Shown: in pieces, positions 17,303 through 29,441 of the stretch
Layout: every line of letters starts with the position of its first letter
How positions within the stretch are numbered: the stretch's first letter is position 1
Assembly: GCA_002245135.1 (NCBI GenBank)
Contig: NGBS01000315.1
Span: forward strand, 1 to 64,000
Origin: Proteromonas lacertae
Taxonomy: Eukaryota > Sar > Bigyra > Opalinata > Proteromonadidae
Direction: 5' to 3'
Length of the DNA stretch: 64,000 nt
The notes under the pieces: model-generated
What the model saw: the letters and a program-made list of their open reading frames with translations, nothing else
Told to the model about the DNA's origin: nothing
Databases searched by the model: none
Position numbers and translations under genes: made by a program

Positions 17303-20300
17303 ATGTTGCATTTGATAGATGAAGTGTTATATGCTAAATTAGCATGTGATATGAAAGTATTATAATTAATTTATTTTTATTAGGAGAAAGAGAGAATAGA
17401 AAGAAGTGTTAATGAGTTAGATTTAGTTGTAGAATATGAAACTGATATTCAAAAGTTGAAAGTGTTTAATGTATGTGAAATGAAAGAGAAGCGAGTATTA
17501 AAATTGTTAGAGAATAAGTGTATGTTGTTAGTTTGTTGTTCCTCCTTCATTTGTCGATATAGAGTGTATGATATGAATGATTATGGTGAATATATGATAT
17601 ATTGTAGAGAATATTACAGTAGAGACTTGAAAGAGATAGTTTCTAAAAATTGTTTATGTGTGAATGAAATATGTGATATAATAAGTTCAATATGTGATAT
17701 TCTGATGATATTGAGTGAAAATGAGATTGTAGTTGGTAATTTGAAGAGTAGTAATGTGATATATGAAGAGAATGGTATTTTAAAGTTATGTGATTTATTC
17801 TTGAATGAAATAAGAAAAGAAGAAGATATGAGATTGTATGATATATGCTTCACAAGTCCAGAAGAGTTGAATGGATTAGAATATTATGAAGGAAGTGTGA
17901 TTTGGTCAATTGGGTGTATATTATATGAAATGATGTTTAAGAAATTACCATTTTCAGAAGATAATAATATTTATAAAACCAAAGAGAATATTGTGAGATG
18001 TAAATACAATATAGATGTAGAATGTGATGATAGAATGAAAGAGATGATATATAGAATGTTGAAAGTGAAGAATGAAGATAGAATGAGTTTGAAAGAGTTG
18101 AAGAAAGAAATGATAAAAATGAGTGAAATATTGATAGATGAAGGTGATAATATGATGATATGTGAAGAAAGAAAAGAAATGTTATATAATAATGATAATA
18201 CAATTGTTAGACTTCCAATAGAATATCCATCAAAATATTATATTGAAAGTGAAAAAAGAAAAGTGATTAGAGATAAATTGATAGAATCCTACAATATTCA
18301 ACCAAATGAAAGAATATTGTCAATATTATTGATGATTAAATTATACAAAAGAGATGAATCAATAAAAGATAAACTGAAATATAGAGTTTATCATAAATGT
18401 AGATATGGAGAATGTAATTTAGATGAGATGATATTTAAAATAGAAAGTGATTATTTCGATAAAGAAATGATAAAAATAAAATCATATTGTATATGTTTGT
18501 GTGAAGAAGGAATGAATTATTTATTTAGAATATTGAGAAAAATCAATCCAACAAAGCTGTTATTTTGTATTTTTCTATATATTGTTATTTGTATAGATTT
18601 TATTCACATACCAATTATTCGTCAATCATTATTTGGATCATATTTGACTGGATTATCAAATCTACAAACATTAGATTTATCATGGTGTAATCTTACTTCC
18701 TATTTCATTGAATTGTTTGTTAAATCAATTCCATTAATGAAATTGAAATATTTAGATCTTCATTGTATTTATAATCATATTGTTATTCTATGAAATAGCT
18801 AATCCAATTGGTGTGAAAGGATTTAAATTGTTACTTCCATATTTGAATTTATTAATCAACAAAGATAATGAATTAGATCTTGAACGAATGAATTTAGATG
18901 ATGAATGTATGATGTTATTATCATCAGAATTATATAAATATCCAAATCTTAAGAACATCAATATTAGAAAAAACCAAAACATTCATTCAAAGGGATTAAA
19001 AACCTTTTTCTCCAAATTTCCAATCTCAAAAATAGAATTTGATTTTAATAGAAGTAAAGAATTACTGATTGATAAAGACATTCCTGAATTAGACAAATAT
19101 TTAAACCAATACAATAGATTAAATCTGAGTAATTTAGAAATAGATGATGATATTATCAAAAGATTCATTTCATTAAGATCAAATGAATTGAAAGAAATAA
19201 AGAGATTAGATTTGAGTTGTATAATTTGATATTATTATTATTATATAGATAATAAACTAACATATAAAAGTATAGAAATATTGATTGACAATTTATCTAC
19301 ATTTCCAAACCTTAAATATCTCAAATTAAATGAAAATGAAATAGGAGATGAAGGAATGAAAATATTATCTCCACATTTGAGTCTATTAAAAGAATTGGAT
19401 GATAGAATAGATTGTTCAAGTATAAATACTATCTTTTAATATTCAATAGAAATGGGATTATCTTCAATTGGATTGAAGTATTTATTAGATGGTTTAAAGA
19501 ATATTCATCAAAAGATCAGATTGGATATAAGTGATAATAATATAGATTTAGATGGAATAGAATATTTGATGAATTATATGAAAGAGAATGATAATATTAA
19601 TAGATTGAATATTCATGGTATATTTATGGTAGTTTTTAATTTGTTTAATAGATAATCCAATTGATAATGCTGGATTTAAACTATTAATAAACAATTTGAA
19701 TGTTATCAATAAGTGGGATGGAATGAATTTCAGTAATATCTCAATAGATGATGAAAGTGTGATATTATTAGCTGATAAGATAGATTCAATTTCTAATTTC
19801 CGCGCAATAAACTTAAGTGGAAATAATATCAGAATGAATGGATTAAAATCAATTTGTTCCAAAACATTAGAAAAAGAAGAATATCCATTTATTCAAATGA
19901 ATAATAAAACATGGAGAAAAGAAGAATGTGAATATTATTTGAATTATTGTATTAAAAAGAAAAGAAGAAGTTATGAAAAATGTTATGATTTTTCGAGTAT
20001 ATTATCTGTGTTTATAATGAAATAGATTTAAATCTGAATGATTCTCATATTTCATTAATAAAACAGATTGATTATGAAATACTTGATATATCCAATAACA
20101 AGATTAGTTGTAATGGATTAAAAGAATTAACAGATTCTTTTCCAAAAGATGTTGAATATATCTCAATTCATAATAATGAAATTGGAGATGAAGGAATAGA
20201 GATAATATGTAAATATTTAGATAAATTCCTCATAGATTCATCATTAAACATCTCAAGTATTTAAAATTCTGTATTCTATTCTATTCTATATAGAAATTGG

Positions 20301-20574
20301 GATGAGTGAAAAAGGATTGATGATGTTAATAGAAAGATTAAAAGATAATAAACCATTGACAAATATAAATTTATCAGGAAATGAATTAGATGAAAGAGAA
20401 TTGAGATTAATGAAAGAAAACAAAGAAGTATTTGAAGATTTAGAAGAATTATCAATAACATTAAAAGAAGATATAGATAAATCAGAATTAAAATCATTTT
20501 TAGAAACATTTACATTCATAGAAGTAATAACATTAGATGGGATAGAAGAAGAAAAAAAAAGAGTTTTTAACTGA
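17303..20574 (+). CDS. Pseudokinase-LRR protein, copy 1
   Basis: Multi-exon gene from ATG 17303. Exon 1 ends at 17356, followed by a 27-nt intron. The kinase-like domain has lost catalytic residues: the HRDLKxxN loop reads VVGNLKSSN, DFG reads CDL, and the DxWSxG aspartate is Val (SVIWSIGCILYEM); the late Arg (NEDRMSLKEL) remains. A helical linker follows, then about ten leucine-rich repeats of the LDLSxNxIxxxG type. Nearly every repeat is interrupted by a 29-40 nt intron in phase 1 just before the conserved Asn (for example 18567-18596, 18765-18798, 19219-19248). No signal peptide or membrane segment. Probably an intracellular scaffold or recognition protein; role unknown. Copies at 33.2 and 54.0 kb. 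Confidence 0.75.
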
Positions 20575-21354
20575 GTTTAGCAATGTAGAATAATTCAGGG
20601 TTGTATAAATCGGTTTGAGTAGGGAGGTCTGGCTGAAACTATCGGTTTGGTCTTGACCTTCTGTTGGTCAAACATATAAATTACTATAAAATACAGGATT
20701 CTACTTCGTCCTTATATTTTGCTTTTATATTTTGAGTTAGTATTGTCATATAAAATAGTAATGATATAATTTCTAAATCTATTTCTGTTTTATTCTTATA
20801 TTTACTTCTGCGCAATAAGTCGTTATTCATTATGGTTTTTATTACATATATTCTTCTAATTTCTCTAAAATTAAAGCTAATATCAATTATCATTTTCCTC
20901 TTCTATTTTCACTTCTTATCAAATATTAATTGATATTTTCTTTTATTATTCAATATAATTTGACATAGACATATTTGACTAATGTGTCTAACATTATCAG
21001 AAGTTTAATTAAGTAGCATAGATAGTACTCTTATCACAATTATTTGCTCTAAATGATTGTAAGTGTGTAAATATAAAAATGCAATAAAATACATTCTTAT
21101 CATTCTAAAATCAAATTGCAAGTATACTAAAAACTCATCAACCTTTGCTTTATTCGGTTTTTTATAGAATGAAATATATAGGTTTATAAAACATAAAAGG
21201 TCACTGTCTGTCAGTGTAATTTTGAAAAACATTATACAACACTGATCTATATGTTATATTTTACTATTATTGCATTGAATGCAAGAACAAACAAATGAAA
21301 TATTAATAAAATTCAAGAAAAATGATATTATATTTTGTTAATTAAAACCATAGT
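20575..21354. other. Intergenic stretch with short minus-strand frames only
   Basis: Two short minus-strand frames (20893-20684 and 21232-21005) share a similar helical segment (FNFREIRRIYVI and FDFRMIRMYFI), suggesting remnants of one degraded gene or duplicated pieces. Neither has convincing splice partners. Nothing else is supported here. Confidence 0.3.
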
Positions 21355-22179
21355 TTAATGGAATATATACCAAATAACAAAACATATCAGTAATCCAATA
21401 ACAATTGCTACACATATACTATATATATATATATATAATAACATAAAACATACTTATCTCTTGCTCTTTTCTGTTTTACCTCATTTACAAGTGAATTAAT
21501 TACAGGAAATCTACCTAATATATTAGACATACGACTATCTGTCTTTAATAATGTCCTTCTTTGATCTATTAATGCAGATTTCGTATCTTCAGCTTGTTGC
21601 ATAGTTAAATCCATCATACTATTTACATTTCTAGCAGCACTACGTTCTTGAAGTAAATAATCTGTAGAATCATCTCCATCGCCTGCCATTCTATGTCCAC
21701 TCATTAGATTTAGAGTATTCATCCTTTTATTAATGTTTTCTTTTAATTTATTGTATTGTTTCTTACAATCTTTTAGTAATTCACGATATCTTTCTAATGC
21801 AGCTTGTTTTGAGGGAGTTGGGAGGAGTTGAACACTATCTGACATTCTTGAAGTAACAGCTGTTAACTATACAATAAAACCTATAGCAATATTATATACT
21901 CCAGTTATTAATTTTTCTATTTCAACTGATTGTTGATAAGGATCTCCCAAACCAGCTTCTATTAAGAAACATATGAAACGTCAACATACCAAGATCATCT
22001 TTAGTTTCAGTATTATTTAGAGTCAATGAAAGTTCACTGTATGATTGTAATTTGACCTTATAGGTAAAAATGAAGAAAATATACCTGTAACGAGTTTTCT
22101 ATTGATCTTGCTTCCTTTTGCAATTGTTCCCACTAATAATATATGCATTATATAACGACAATAATTATACAGAGTCCAT
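21355..22179 (-). CDS. GOSR1: Golgi SNARE GOSR1/GS28 (Gos1)
   Basis: Six exons from ATG 22179 (MDS) through a second exon WEQLQKEARSIENSLQ. Later exons give YSELSLTLNN, then KLITGL/V-TAVTSRM and the large exon below 21845 (ALERYRELLKDCKKQYNKLK). The last carries the SNARE helix with DQRRTLLKTDSRMSNILGRF and NSLVNEVKQKRARD. A final exon encodes the C-terminal membrane anchor (ICVAIVIGLLICFVIWYIFH). Order and motifs match GOSR1, a Qb-SNARE for ER-Golgi and intra-Golgi vesicle fusion. Introns are 27-45 nt. The N-terminal W-x-x-L-x-x-x-A-R and the C-terminal anchor make the assignment firm. Confidence 0.9.
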
Positions 22180-22426
22180 TCTCCTTCTTTTTAAAAATTC
22201 TATTTTTCAAGCTTTTTTCTAAAACAGCTTGATTTAAAAAATCTTTTTATGGAACCTGAAGTAAATACACCAGTATAATAGTCTATTTATACACTTATAG
22301 AATGTTGCGAGAGTGATAGAGAAGATCTATCTCAAAGATAACACTTATAGAACTATTCAATTCACAAAACAGAGTACCACTCAAGAAGTATTTCTATATT
22401 GTATTTTAATTCAATAGATTAAACAA

Positions 22427-23782
22427 ATGATGATAGATAAAGAACAAATAGATCCAAATACAGCAGATAGTTGTTATTTAGTTATGGTTACGGTTAAAAC
22501 AGCAGGTGGCTGTAAAGTGACAATCTTAAAACCTGATGAAGTAGTCTATTCATTAATTGAACATGCAAGAGATCCAGAAAATCTTGGTTTGAATGAGAAT
22601 GATAGATTCCCAGTCAAGTTAGTATTCAACGACAGTACAACTCCACTTAATTTTGAAGGTGATGAATTCGGTTTATCAGCATCACAACATTATACATTAG
22701 CAACACCATTAGGTAATGGAATATTTAGTAGTAAATTAAGCAAAAAATCAAAGAATGCAGATATCTGGAAACAAAGATGGTTTGTATTGGAAGAAGATTG
22801 TTTATTATACTGTCAATCAGAAGACTGTCCAAGACATGTAAAAGCAATTCCATTATCTAAAATGAATATAAAAGTCTGTAATCAAGTCGAACTTCCTTGT
22901 TGTTTTGTTATTGAAACAAATGAAAGAGATTATATTTTAAGAGCGAATACACCTGAAATAATGAGTATTTGGGTGAATAAATTAAAAATCCAATCCACTC
23001 AAGCTGAAGAAAATGAATTTTTAATTGTAGCTGAAAATATGATAGCAGATGATGAATATGAATTATCTCAGAAAGATCAAATCGCTGTGCAGACAGTAAG
23101 TGGAAGTTTGAAAGGTGTATTAAAACATGATGCAACATTAGAATATTTAGCCAGATATATGAGAAGTGATCATTGTGAAGAGAATTTATATTTTTGGTTG
23201 GATGTTGAAAGCTATAAAGAAGCTTGTGAACAGATTGAATTTACAAATGAAAAAGTATATATATATATATATTTCGTTATTTTTTTATTATAGAAATGGA
23301 AATTAGCACAGAAATTATATGATTTATATTTAAATCCAGTATATATATATATATATTAAATCTATTTTTTGTATTTATAGGAAAAAGCCAAATATGAATT
23401 ATACATCAACGATTCAATGAGATCTTCAATTCTCGAAGAATTAGGAAAAGCACCAAAACCAGAAGAATATCAATCCAATACCAATCTTTCACCACCTTCT
23501 ACTACACTTTATGATCAATTACAACATGATATATACAATAGAATAGAGAAAGGACCATATAAGAAGTTTATGAAAAGTAATGATTATAGAAAAATTATTA
23601 ATTTGACAAGTTTATCTATTCCAATTGGAGAGAGCAATTTTACACCTACTTTTATATCTCCTTTGTTGTTACAGATACAAGAAGCTAGAGCAGCTGAAAT
23701 TATAACTCCTACCAGCACAAGTCAATCCAAACCTCAGAAATCTTTGTTGAGTCTTGCTCAGTCGTTCTTTAGCTTTAAATAA
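22427..23782 (+). CDS. PH-RGS domain protein
   Basis: Three exons (22427-23254, 23294-23338, 23381-23782), about 425 aa. An N-terminal ubiquitin-like/RA-like region is followed by a PH domain (FSSKLSKKSKNADIWKQRWF to SIWVNKLKIQ, about residues 100-185). An RGS box follows (LEYLARYMRSDHCEENLYFW, then ELYINDSMRSSILEEL and LQHDIYNRIEKGPYKKFMKS, about 240-370), split by both introns. RGS boxes speed GTP hydrolysis by heterotrimeric G-alpha subunits, and PH domains dock on phosphoinositides, so it likely dampens G-protein signalling at a membrane. The C-terminal tail is Ser/Thr-rich. Confidence 0.85.
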
Positions 23783-23891
23783 ATAAAATAGATTATTAAA
23801 TATATATGATATATTGCTTTTTTTCTTTCATATAATGTGTGTAGTATTTGAAGGGAAAAAATGTAAAATTATCAAATTTTATTATACTATA

Positions 23892-25053
23892 TTACATATT
23901 TATTTGATACAAATGCTTATACACATTATCATGATTTAATGTATGAGTATTAACAATTAATTTCTTATTTGGATGTTTCATCCATATTGTCCATCTTATC
24001 ATAGCAGTATGATATAATTCATTATCTAATAACACTAAATTAAAAGAACAATACATTGAAGATAACATCTTGATAGATTTGGCACTTTATATATATTATC
24101 AGCTAATAAATATGCTCCATCATCTGTTATGTCATTGGCTATTCAGAAATTAATAAATATATTTAATATAATATACCACCTAAATCTAAAATAACAAGTT
24201 TAGAAATAAAATGCAAATTATCACAAAAACACTCTACTCCTTCATCCGTTATTCGATTACAAAACATATTTAGCCTTTCTAAACAAGGAATTTCTTTAAA
24301 ATTATTACATAAATAACTGAAGCCAACATCACTTATTGCATTCCACGATAAACATAATATTTTCACATCACTATAATTCATTATAAAATCACATATAAAT
24401 TCCACTCCATTATCTTCCAATACACCTATTTAAATATAATAAACAATAAACAACATATACCATTATAATAGTTTAATATTCTTATATCTTTCTTTTTGTG
24501 ATAATTTTTATTTCCTTTTTTTATTTTGTAAATTGCATTTCCATTCAAAGTATGATAATTGTCATAATATAATCCTGTTGCTTTTAACTCTTTTTGTTTG
24601 ATTAAATTATAATTAAATTTATATATAAAATGATCTTCCATTTCCAGTAATATTTCTTCGTATAATTTTGTTGAATATTCCTCTAAATTATCTTTATCTT
24701 CAAAATTATGAAGTAAATTTATTATTTCCAATTTATTTATATTCAAAATACTCACAATTAATTTATTATCTAAAATTTCATGATATAAATCCATTGACAT
24801 CTTCTATACATCTTTTATATGAAAGATATCATACTTTTTGATCTTCAAAAATATAAAGCAGTTTATTTGATAAAAAATTGATTAAATTATAGCACTCATT
24901 ATAATAAAATGGTATTGCACTATTAGAAAAGCATTTGCCTATATAACCAACATTATCATCCTTAAACATTTCCAATAGTTTTATATCATGCTTATTATAC
25001 AATATATTGATTAAATTATAATTTAAATTAACTATATGATGCAAAAAACGCAT
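23892..25053 (-). CDS. Leucine-rich-repeat protein, possibly frameshifted
   Basis: Exons 25053 to about 24833, about 24800 to 24460, about 24425 to 24190, then about 24145 downward. Introns of 30-40 nt begin GTAT or GTGG and end TAG. The N-terminal part is helical (LYHEILDNKLIVSILNINKL, repeated NLINxL patterns). The C-terminal part has ribonuclease-inhibitor-type LRRs (ILCLSWNAISDVGFSYLCNN; RLNMFCNRITDEGVECFCDN; ANDITDDGAYLLADNI). After about 24075 the frame must shift to reach RWTIWMKHPNKKLIVNTHTL and the TAA at 23892. Either an unseen splice or a 1-base indel is present. Lacks the pseudokinase of the neighbouring family. Confidence 0.6.
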
Positions 25054-25188
25054 TTTAATTTTTAGAGACTGAAACGGTATTAAATCCAGAAATAGATCGA
25101 ATTATTTGAGGCTCGATTTGTTTCAAAACAATCAGTTGTGTAACAAATAATCTTTAACTTGTAATTATATTTTGATCAAAATACAGAA

Positions 25189-27666
25189 ATGAATGAAAGT
25201 AATGCAGACGTGAAAGAAATAATCGAGAAAGCAAACGCTGGTGACACTGAAGCTCAATTTAACTATGGCGTGCTATTGTATGAAGGTAAATTAATTAAAA
25301 AAGATGGTTTATTGGCATATCAATATTTTTCCAAAGCGGCAGAAAATAATCACCCTAGATCTCTGTTTTATTTAGGTTTGATGCATGAAAGTGGTTTTGG
25401 ATGCCGTAGTGACACAGAAAGAAGTAAGCAATTTTACCAGAGAGCAAGTGAGTTAGGAGATAGTGATTCTCTAGTGAATTTAGGTATTTTATACTATAAA
25501 GAAGATAATGAAGAATCATGTAAAATAGCATATGAATATTTCGAAAAAGCTCGAAAATTAAACAATATCCATGCTTATTACTACAGTGGTTTGATGTATG
25601 AAGAAGGCAAAGGAACAAAAGAAAAAGATTTGGTAAAAGCTCGAGAGTTATACAAAGAAGGTAAAGAATTAAAAGACTTACAATGTCGTTTAAAATACAG
25701 TTATTTTCTTCGAGAAGGTTTAGGAGGTGAAAAAGACTTGCACAATTCATTATTAGAATATATAAAATGTTCTGCAGAAGGTAATAGTGAAGCATTATAC
25801 AATTTAGGTAAAATGATGATAAATGGATTAGGATGTGAAGTAGATAAAGAAGGTGGTTGGGATAATATTCGAAAATCTGCAAATTTGAAATATTATGAAG
25901 CTTTACTTGATTATGGATTACATTTATGTCGACATTCATCTCCCAATGCTACAACCAATCAAAATCAATCTCCACTTCATACCAGTCAAAATTCCAATAA
26001 TAATTCTAATAATAATAATGTAGCAATAATGAGCAATAGTAGCAATAATCAACAAGTAAATAACAGCAATAGTATCGAGAATTTAAAGAAAGGATTTGAT
26101 TATTTAAAACAAGCAACTGATACAAATAATCCAAATAGTTTTTATATTTATGGCCATGCTTTGATTCGATATGGATATGGAACAGATGCTCATAAAGATG
26201 AAGCGATTAGTTTTCTAACAAAAGCAATTGAATATAAGAATGTAGAAGCCATGTATGAATTAGGATTATTATTTATTCGAAGTCCATCTTATAATCGAAT
26301 TGATGAAGGTAAGAAGTTGTTATTAGCTGCAAGTGATTTAGGAAATGGAGATGCTTCATTAGAATATGGATTATTATTCTATAATGGTGATTTAGAAGAA
26401 CAAAACTATGAATTAGCTCGAATGTATTTTAGTCGAGCAGCTGAAAAAGGTATAGATCAAGCTCAATTTAATTTAGCATTAATGTATTTTCGAGGTGAAG
26501 GTGGTGGTATAGATTTAGAGAAAGCTCGATATTATTTTGAATTGTCTTGTGAGAAAGAAAATCCTGAAGCTTTTTATTGTTTGGGAAATATGTATAATAA
26601 AGGTGAAGGAGGTGAAATGAATAAAGAAAAAGCGATAAAATTATGGGAAAGTGGAAGTTCATTAGGTGATAGTCAATGTAAATATGCTTTAGCCAATTTC
26701 TATGAGAATGATGCAGTATTTCTAAATGAAGAATTAGCTCGAGAATTATATAAAAACATGTGTGATTTATACAATCCATTTGCTTGTTATAAATATGGAA
26801 TAATGTGTTACAGCGGAATAGGTGGAGATATTGATGTAATAACTGCTCGAAAATGTTTTGAGATGGCACATCGAGGAGGTGATTTAAATGGAAGTTATTA
26901 TTATGCCTATTTATTAGAACATGGTGAAGGAGGTAATAAAGATGAAGTATTAGCACGAACTTATTATAAATTTGCCGCTGATCGAGGTCATGTAAAAGCA
27001 ATGGAGAGTTATGGCAAAATGTTAGAGGAAGGTCGAGGAGGAGATGCTGATACAATGGAAGCTTTAGAATATTATGAGAAAGCTGGTGAAAATGGTGATG
27101 CTGATGCTTTATTTTATGCTGCTTTAATCTATAGTCGAGTTAATCCAAAGAGTGATGCAACAAAAGAATGTTATGAACAAGCTTGTAATTTAGGCCATTG
27201 TTTAGCAAAATATAATTATGGATTATTATTAATGAATAGTAAAGAAGAAAGTAATTTAATTCGAGCTCGTGCTTTGATGAAAGATGCTGTGAATGGTGAA
27301 TGTAATGAAGCATATTATGTATATGGAGTGATGTTAGAAGAAGGAATAGGAGGTTGTATAAATCTAAATGAAGCGAAAGAAATGTATATAAAAGCAATGA
27401 ATTGTGGAAATAGTCAAGCTAAATATTTATTAGGTTTAATGTATAAAGCAGGTAAAATTGATGGAGTAATTGATTTAGAGAAAAGTCGAAAATTATTTCA
27501 AGAAGCAGCAGATGAAGGAGTTGAAGATAGTGCAATTGCTTATAGTAAAATGTTAGAGTTAGGTGAAGGTGGTCCAAAGAATAAAGCTGAAGCTGAAAGA
27601 TATCGTCGAATGGTGGAAGGTGATGAAGAAGAAGATGATGATGATAAATGGTGTTTAATAATGTAG
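25189..27666 (+). CDS. Sel1-repeat protein with C-terminal CaaX box
   Basis: Single-exon, 825 aa from ATG 25189. It consists almost wholly of Sel1-like (TPR-related) repeats of about 36 residues (e.g. AQFNYGVLLYEGKLIKKDGL; ARTYYKFAADRGHVKAMESY), broken by an Asn/Ser/Gln-rich insert near residues 255-300. Sel1 arrays scaffold protein complexes. The last four residues, Cys-Leu-Ile-Met, after an acidic stretch, fit a CaaX prenylation signal; Met at the end favours farnesylation by family rules. This suggests attachment to the cytoplasmic face of a membrane. No kinase domain or signal peptide. Confidence 0.85.
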   Translation: MNESNADVKEIIEKANAGDTEAQFNYGVLLYEGKLIKKDGLLAYQYFSKAAENNHPRSLFYLGLMHESGFGCRSDTERSKQFYQRASELGDSDSLVNLGILYYKEDNEESCKIAYEYFEKARKLNNIHAYYYSGLMYEEGKGTKEKDLVKARELYKEGKELKDLQCRLKYSYFLREGLGGEKDLHNSLLEYIKCSAEGNSEALYNLGKMMINGLGCEVDKEGGWDNIRKSANLKYYEALLDYGLHLCRHSSPNATTNQNQSPLHTSQNSNNNSNNNNVAIMSNSSNNQQVNNSNSIENLKKGFDYLKQATDTNNPNSFYIYGHALIRYGYGTDAHKDEAISFLTKAIEYKNVEAMYELGLLFIRSPSYNRIDEGKKLLLAASDLGNGDASLEYGLLFYNGDLEEQNYELARMYFSRAAEKGIDQAQFNLALMYFRGEGGGIDLEKARYYFELSCEKENPEAFYCLGNMYNKGEGGEMNKEKAIKLWESGSSLGDSQCKYALANFYENDAVFLNEELARELYKNMCDLYNPFACYKYGIMCYSGIGGDIDVITARKCFEMAHRGGDLNGSYYYAYLLEHGEGGNKDEVLARTYYKFAADRGHVKAMESYGKMLEEGRGGDADTMEALEYYEKAGENGDADALFYAALIYSRVNPKSDATKECYEQACNLGHCLAKYNYGLLLMNSKEESNLIRARALMKDAVNGECNEAYYVYGVMLEEGIGGCINLNEAKEMYIKAMNCGNSQAKYLLGLMYKAGKIDGVIDLEKSRKLFQEAADEGVEDSAIAYSKMLELGEGGPKNKAEAERYRRMVEGDEEEDDDDKWCLIM

Positions 27667-27845
27667 TAAAAGAGTTTTTGTTGTTATTGTTAATTTTGAA
27701 GTTGAGTAGACTTTTGTTAAGTTTTAATTTTTTTTATTTTGTTTAATTAATATCAAATTGTTTTTTATAGTAAAATATAGTAATATACATAATCAGATAT
27801 AAACTAACCATTATATATCTATCTTTACATAAATGTCATAAATTA

Positions 27846-28236
27846 ATGTCTCTTTCCATTTCACAATATGAAAGAACTAATTATTTTGAAACATAATCAG
27901 TTATTATAATGGCATGTTTAAAGATGATCAAATGATAGTGAGTATTAGTTAGGAAATAGCACAGTTTGCCATTTACTCCTATTATTTTTTCATCCCAATA
28001 ATGCTAATTAATTATGTAAATTATGGATCTTTTAATGGCTGGCTTAATTCTTTTAGAAGATATACTTTAATTAATAAATATTTAGATATGACCCAGAACA
28101 CCAAAATCAATCGTATGTTATATATAATCTAATATTTTTATTCTGTATGATGAACTATCTTTGCATTGATCTAAAAACATTAACAGGAGATGAAATGTTT
28201 GAATGGGGTGATGATGATAATAATTTATTCAATAAT
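27846..28236 (+). pseudogene. Truncated copy of the 15.96-16.59 kb gene
   Basis: The stretch 28010-28236 encodes NYGSFNGWLNSFRR and, after a possible 37-nt intron, CIDLKTLTGDEMFEWGDDD, matching the middle of the gene at 15959. Upstream (27846) a start-like piece, MSLSISQYERTNYFE, is out of frame. Similarity ends exactly where the inverted terminal repeat at 28237 begins, so the gene seems cut off by the insertion. The acidic/basic tail is absent. Confidence 0.55.
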
Positions 28237-29425
28237 GTTGTACGCCGTTGGGAGATAAAAGGGTTTTAGATTACGTTGAAGTTATATACGTAACCATGAG
28301 CCCCTAAATATTACAGATATACACTTAGTTTTTCAAAAAAGTTACGTTGGCTGTATATCGTATAGTTCTGGTTAATCAGTTATATATCCAACATTGTATA
28401 TTTATACTTCATATTAAACGTCAATAGCAATAGCAGAAAACGAAATTAAAGTTTTTAGATGAATAGAATATAATAATTTTAATTTCTTTATACATAATAT
28501 TGAAATTGAAAAAGTAGGCTTGAAAGAGGCTTGAACTCGATTTTTATTTTTCCATTTTTAATTGCCTTAACATCAATTTTTCATATCTTATTCATCTCAG
28601 CTGATGTATTTTTGTCTGTAGTAACGATTGAAACAAAAAAATATTGAATGAAGTAAAATGCGTTTCATAAATACAAGGCGGAAGCTTAAAAAAAAATATA
28701 TCACAGATGTTGCTTATGTGCCAAAGTAAGTATATATTTGATTATAACTCACTACCAAACCCTCTACTGTCGAATTAGTTTTTAATAAAACCCTTTTATC
28801 TCCCAACGGCGTACAACAAATAACATTTGGTTTCTGCAACGGTTACAACGTTAGTTACGCATCTGTTACACATCAGTTATTGCTGTGAGCCGTTGAGCTA
28901 AATGCTCCGTTGAGCGTTAAGAAGACTTTTTTCAATTCTAAAATAATAGTGTGTGGTTTGATGGCGAGTTATATGCAAATATAATCTTACTTTGTCATAT
29001 AAGCTACATCTGCGATATATATTTTTTTGACCTTAATTCCAACATATTGAAAACATTTATAATTTTATTTTTAATTTTTTTGCTTCAATCACTACTAGAG
29101 TTAAAAATACATTAGTTTAAGCAATTAAATCACACATATTTAGATGTTAAGACACTTAAAAACGAAAAAATAAAAAATCTATTCAAGCCTGTTTTTTCAA
29201 AATAAATTTTAAGCAGGTAAATGCATAAGTAGGTATTCCTTTTCTATTTAAAACTTTTATCCCAATGTCTGCTATTGTTATAAGCTTTTAAAATAATATA
29301 AAAATAAAAAGTGTTTCCAGTACAGGAACCTAAACACGACTATACGATATTAGGCCAACGTAACTATTTTGGAAAACAAAGTGTTGATTAGTAATATTGA
29401 AGGGCTAGAGGTTACGTTTCTTTAC
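28237..29425. mobile_element. Composite foldback/MITE cluster
   Basis: A perfect 32-bp terminal inverted repeat (GTTGTACGCCGTTGGGAGAT... at 28237 and its complement ending at 28817) bounds a 581-bp element. A second, imperfect inverted pair (about 28285-28375 with 29335-29425, sharing AGTTACGTTGGC and TATCGTATAG) extends beyond it, so a second related element lies in opposite orientation. The interior carries GTAGGCTTGAAAGAGGCTTG and ATATCACAGATGTTGC, both shared with the viral-region foldback at 9509-10132. No coding capacity, so these depend on a transposase supplied elsewhere. Confidence 0.75.
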
Positions 29426-29441
29426 TTTTTTCTTTTTCTTT

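Noticed and set aside
17456-18200. Calling the kinase-like domains active protein kinases
   Set aside because: The catalytic Asp of HRD, the DFG glycine and the DxWSxG aspartate are all replaced in the intact copies.
25355-25939. Long minus-strand frame (194 codons) opposite the Sel1 gene
   Set aside because: It is the complement of a repeat-rich coding exon, has shadow-type Leu/His/Tyr composition, and no splice or promoter support.
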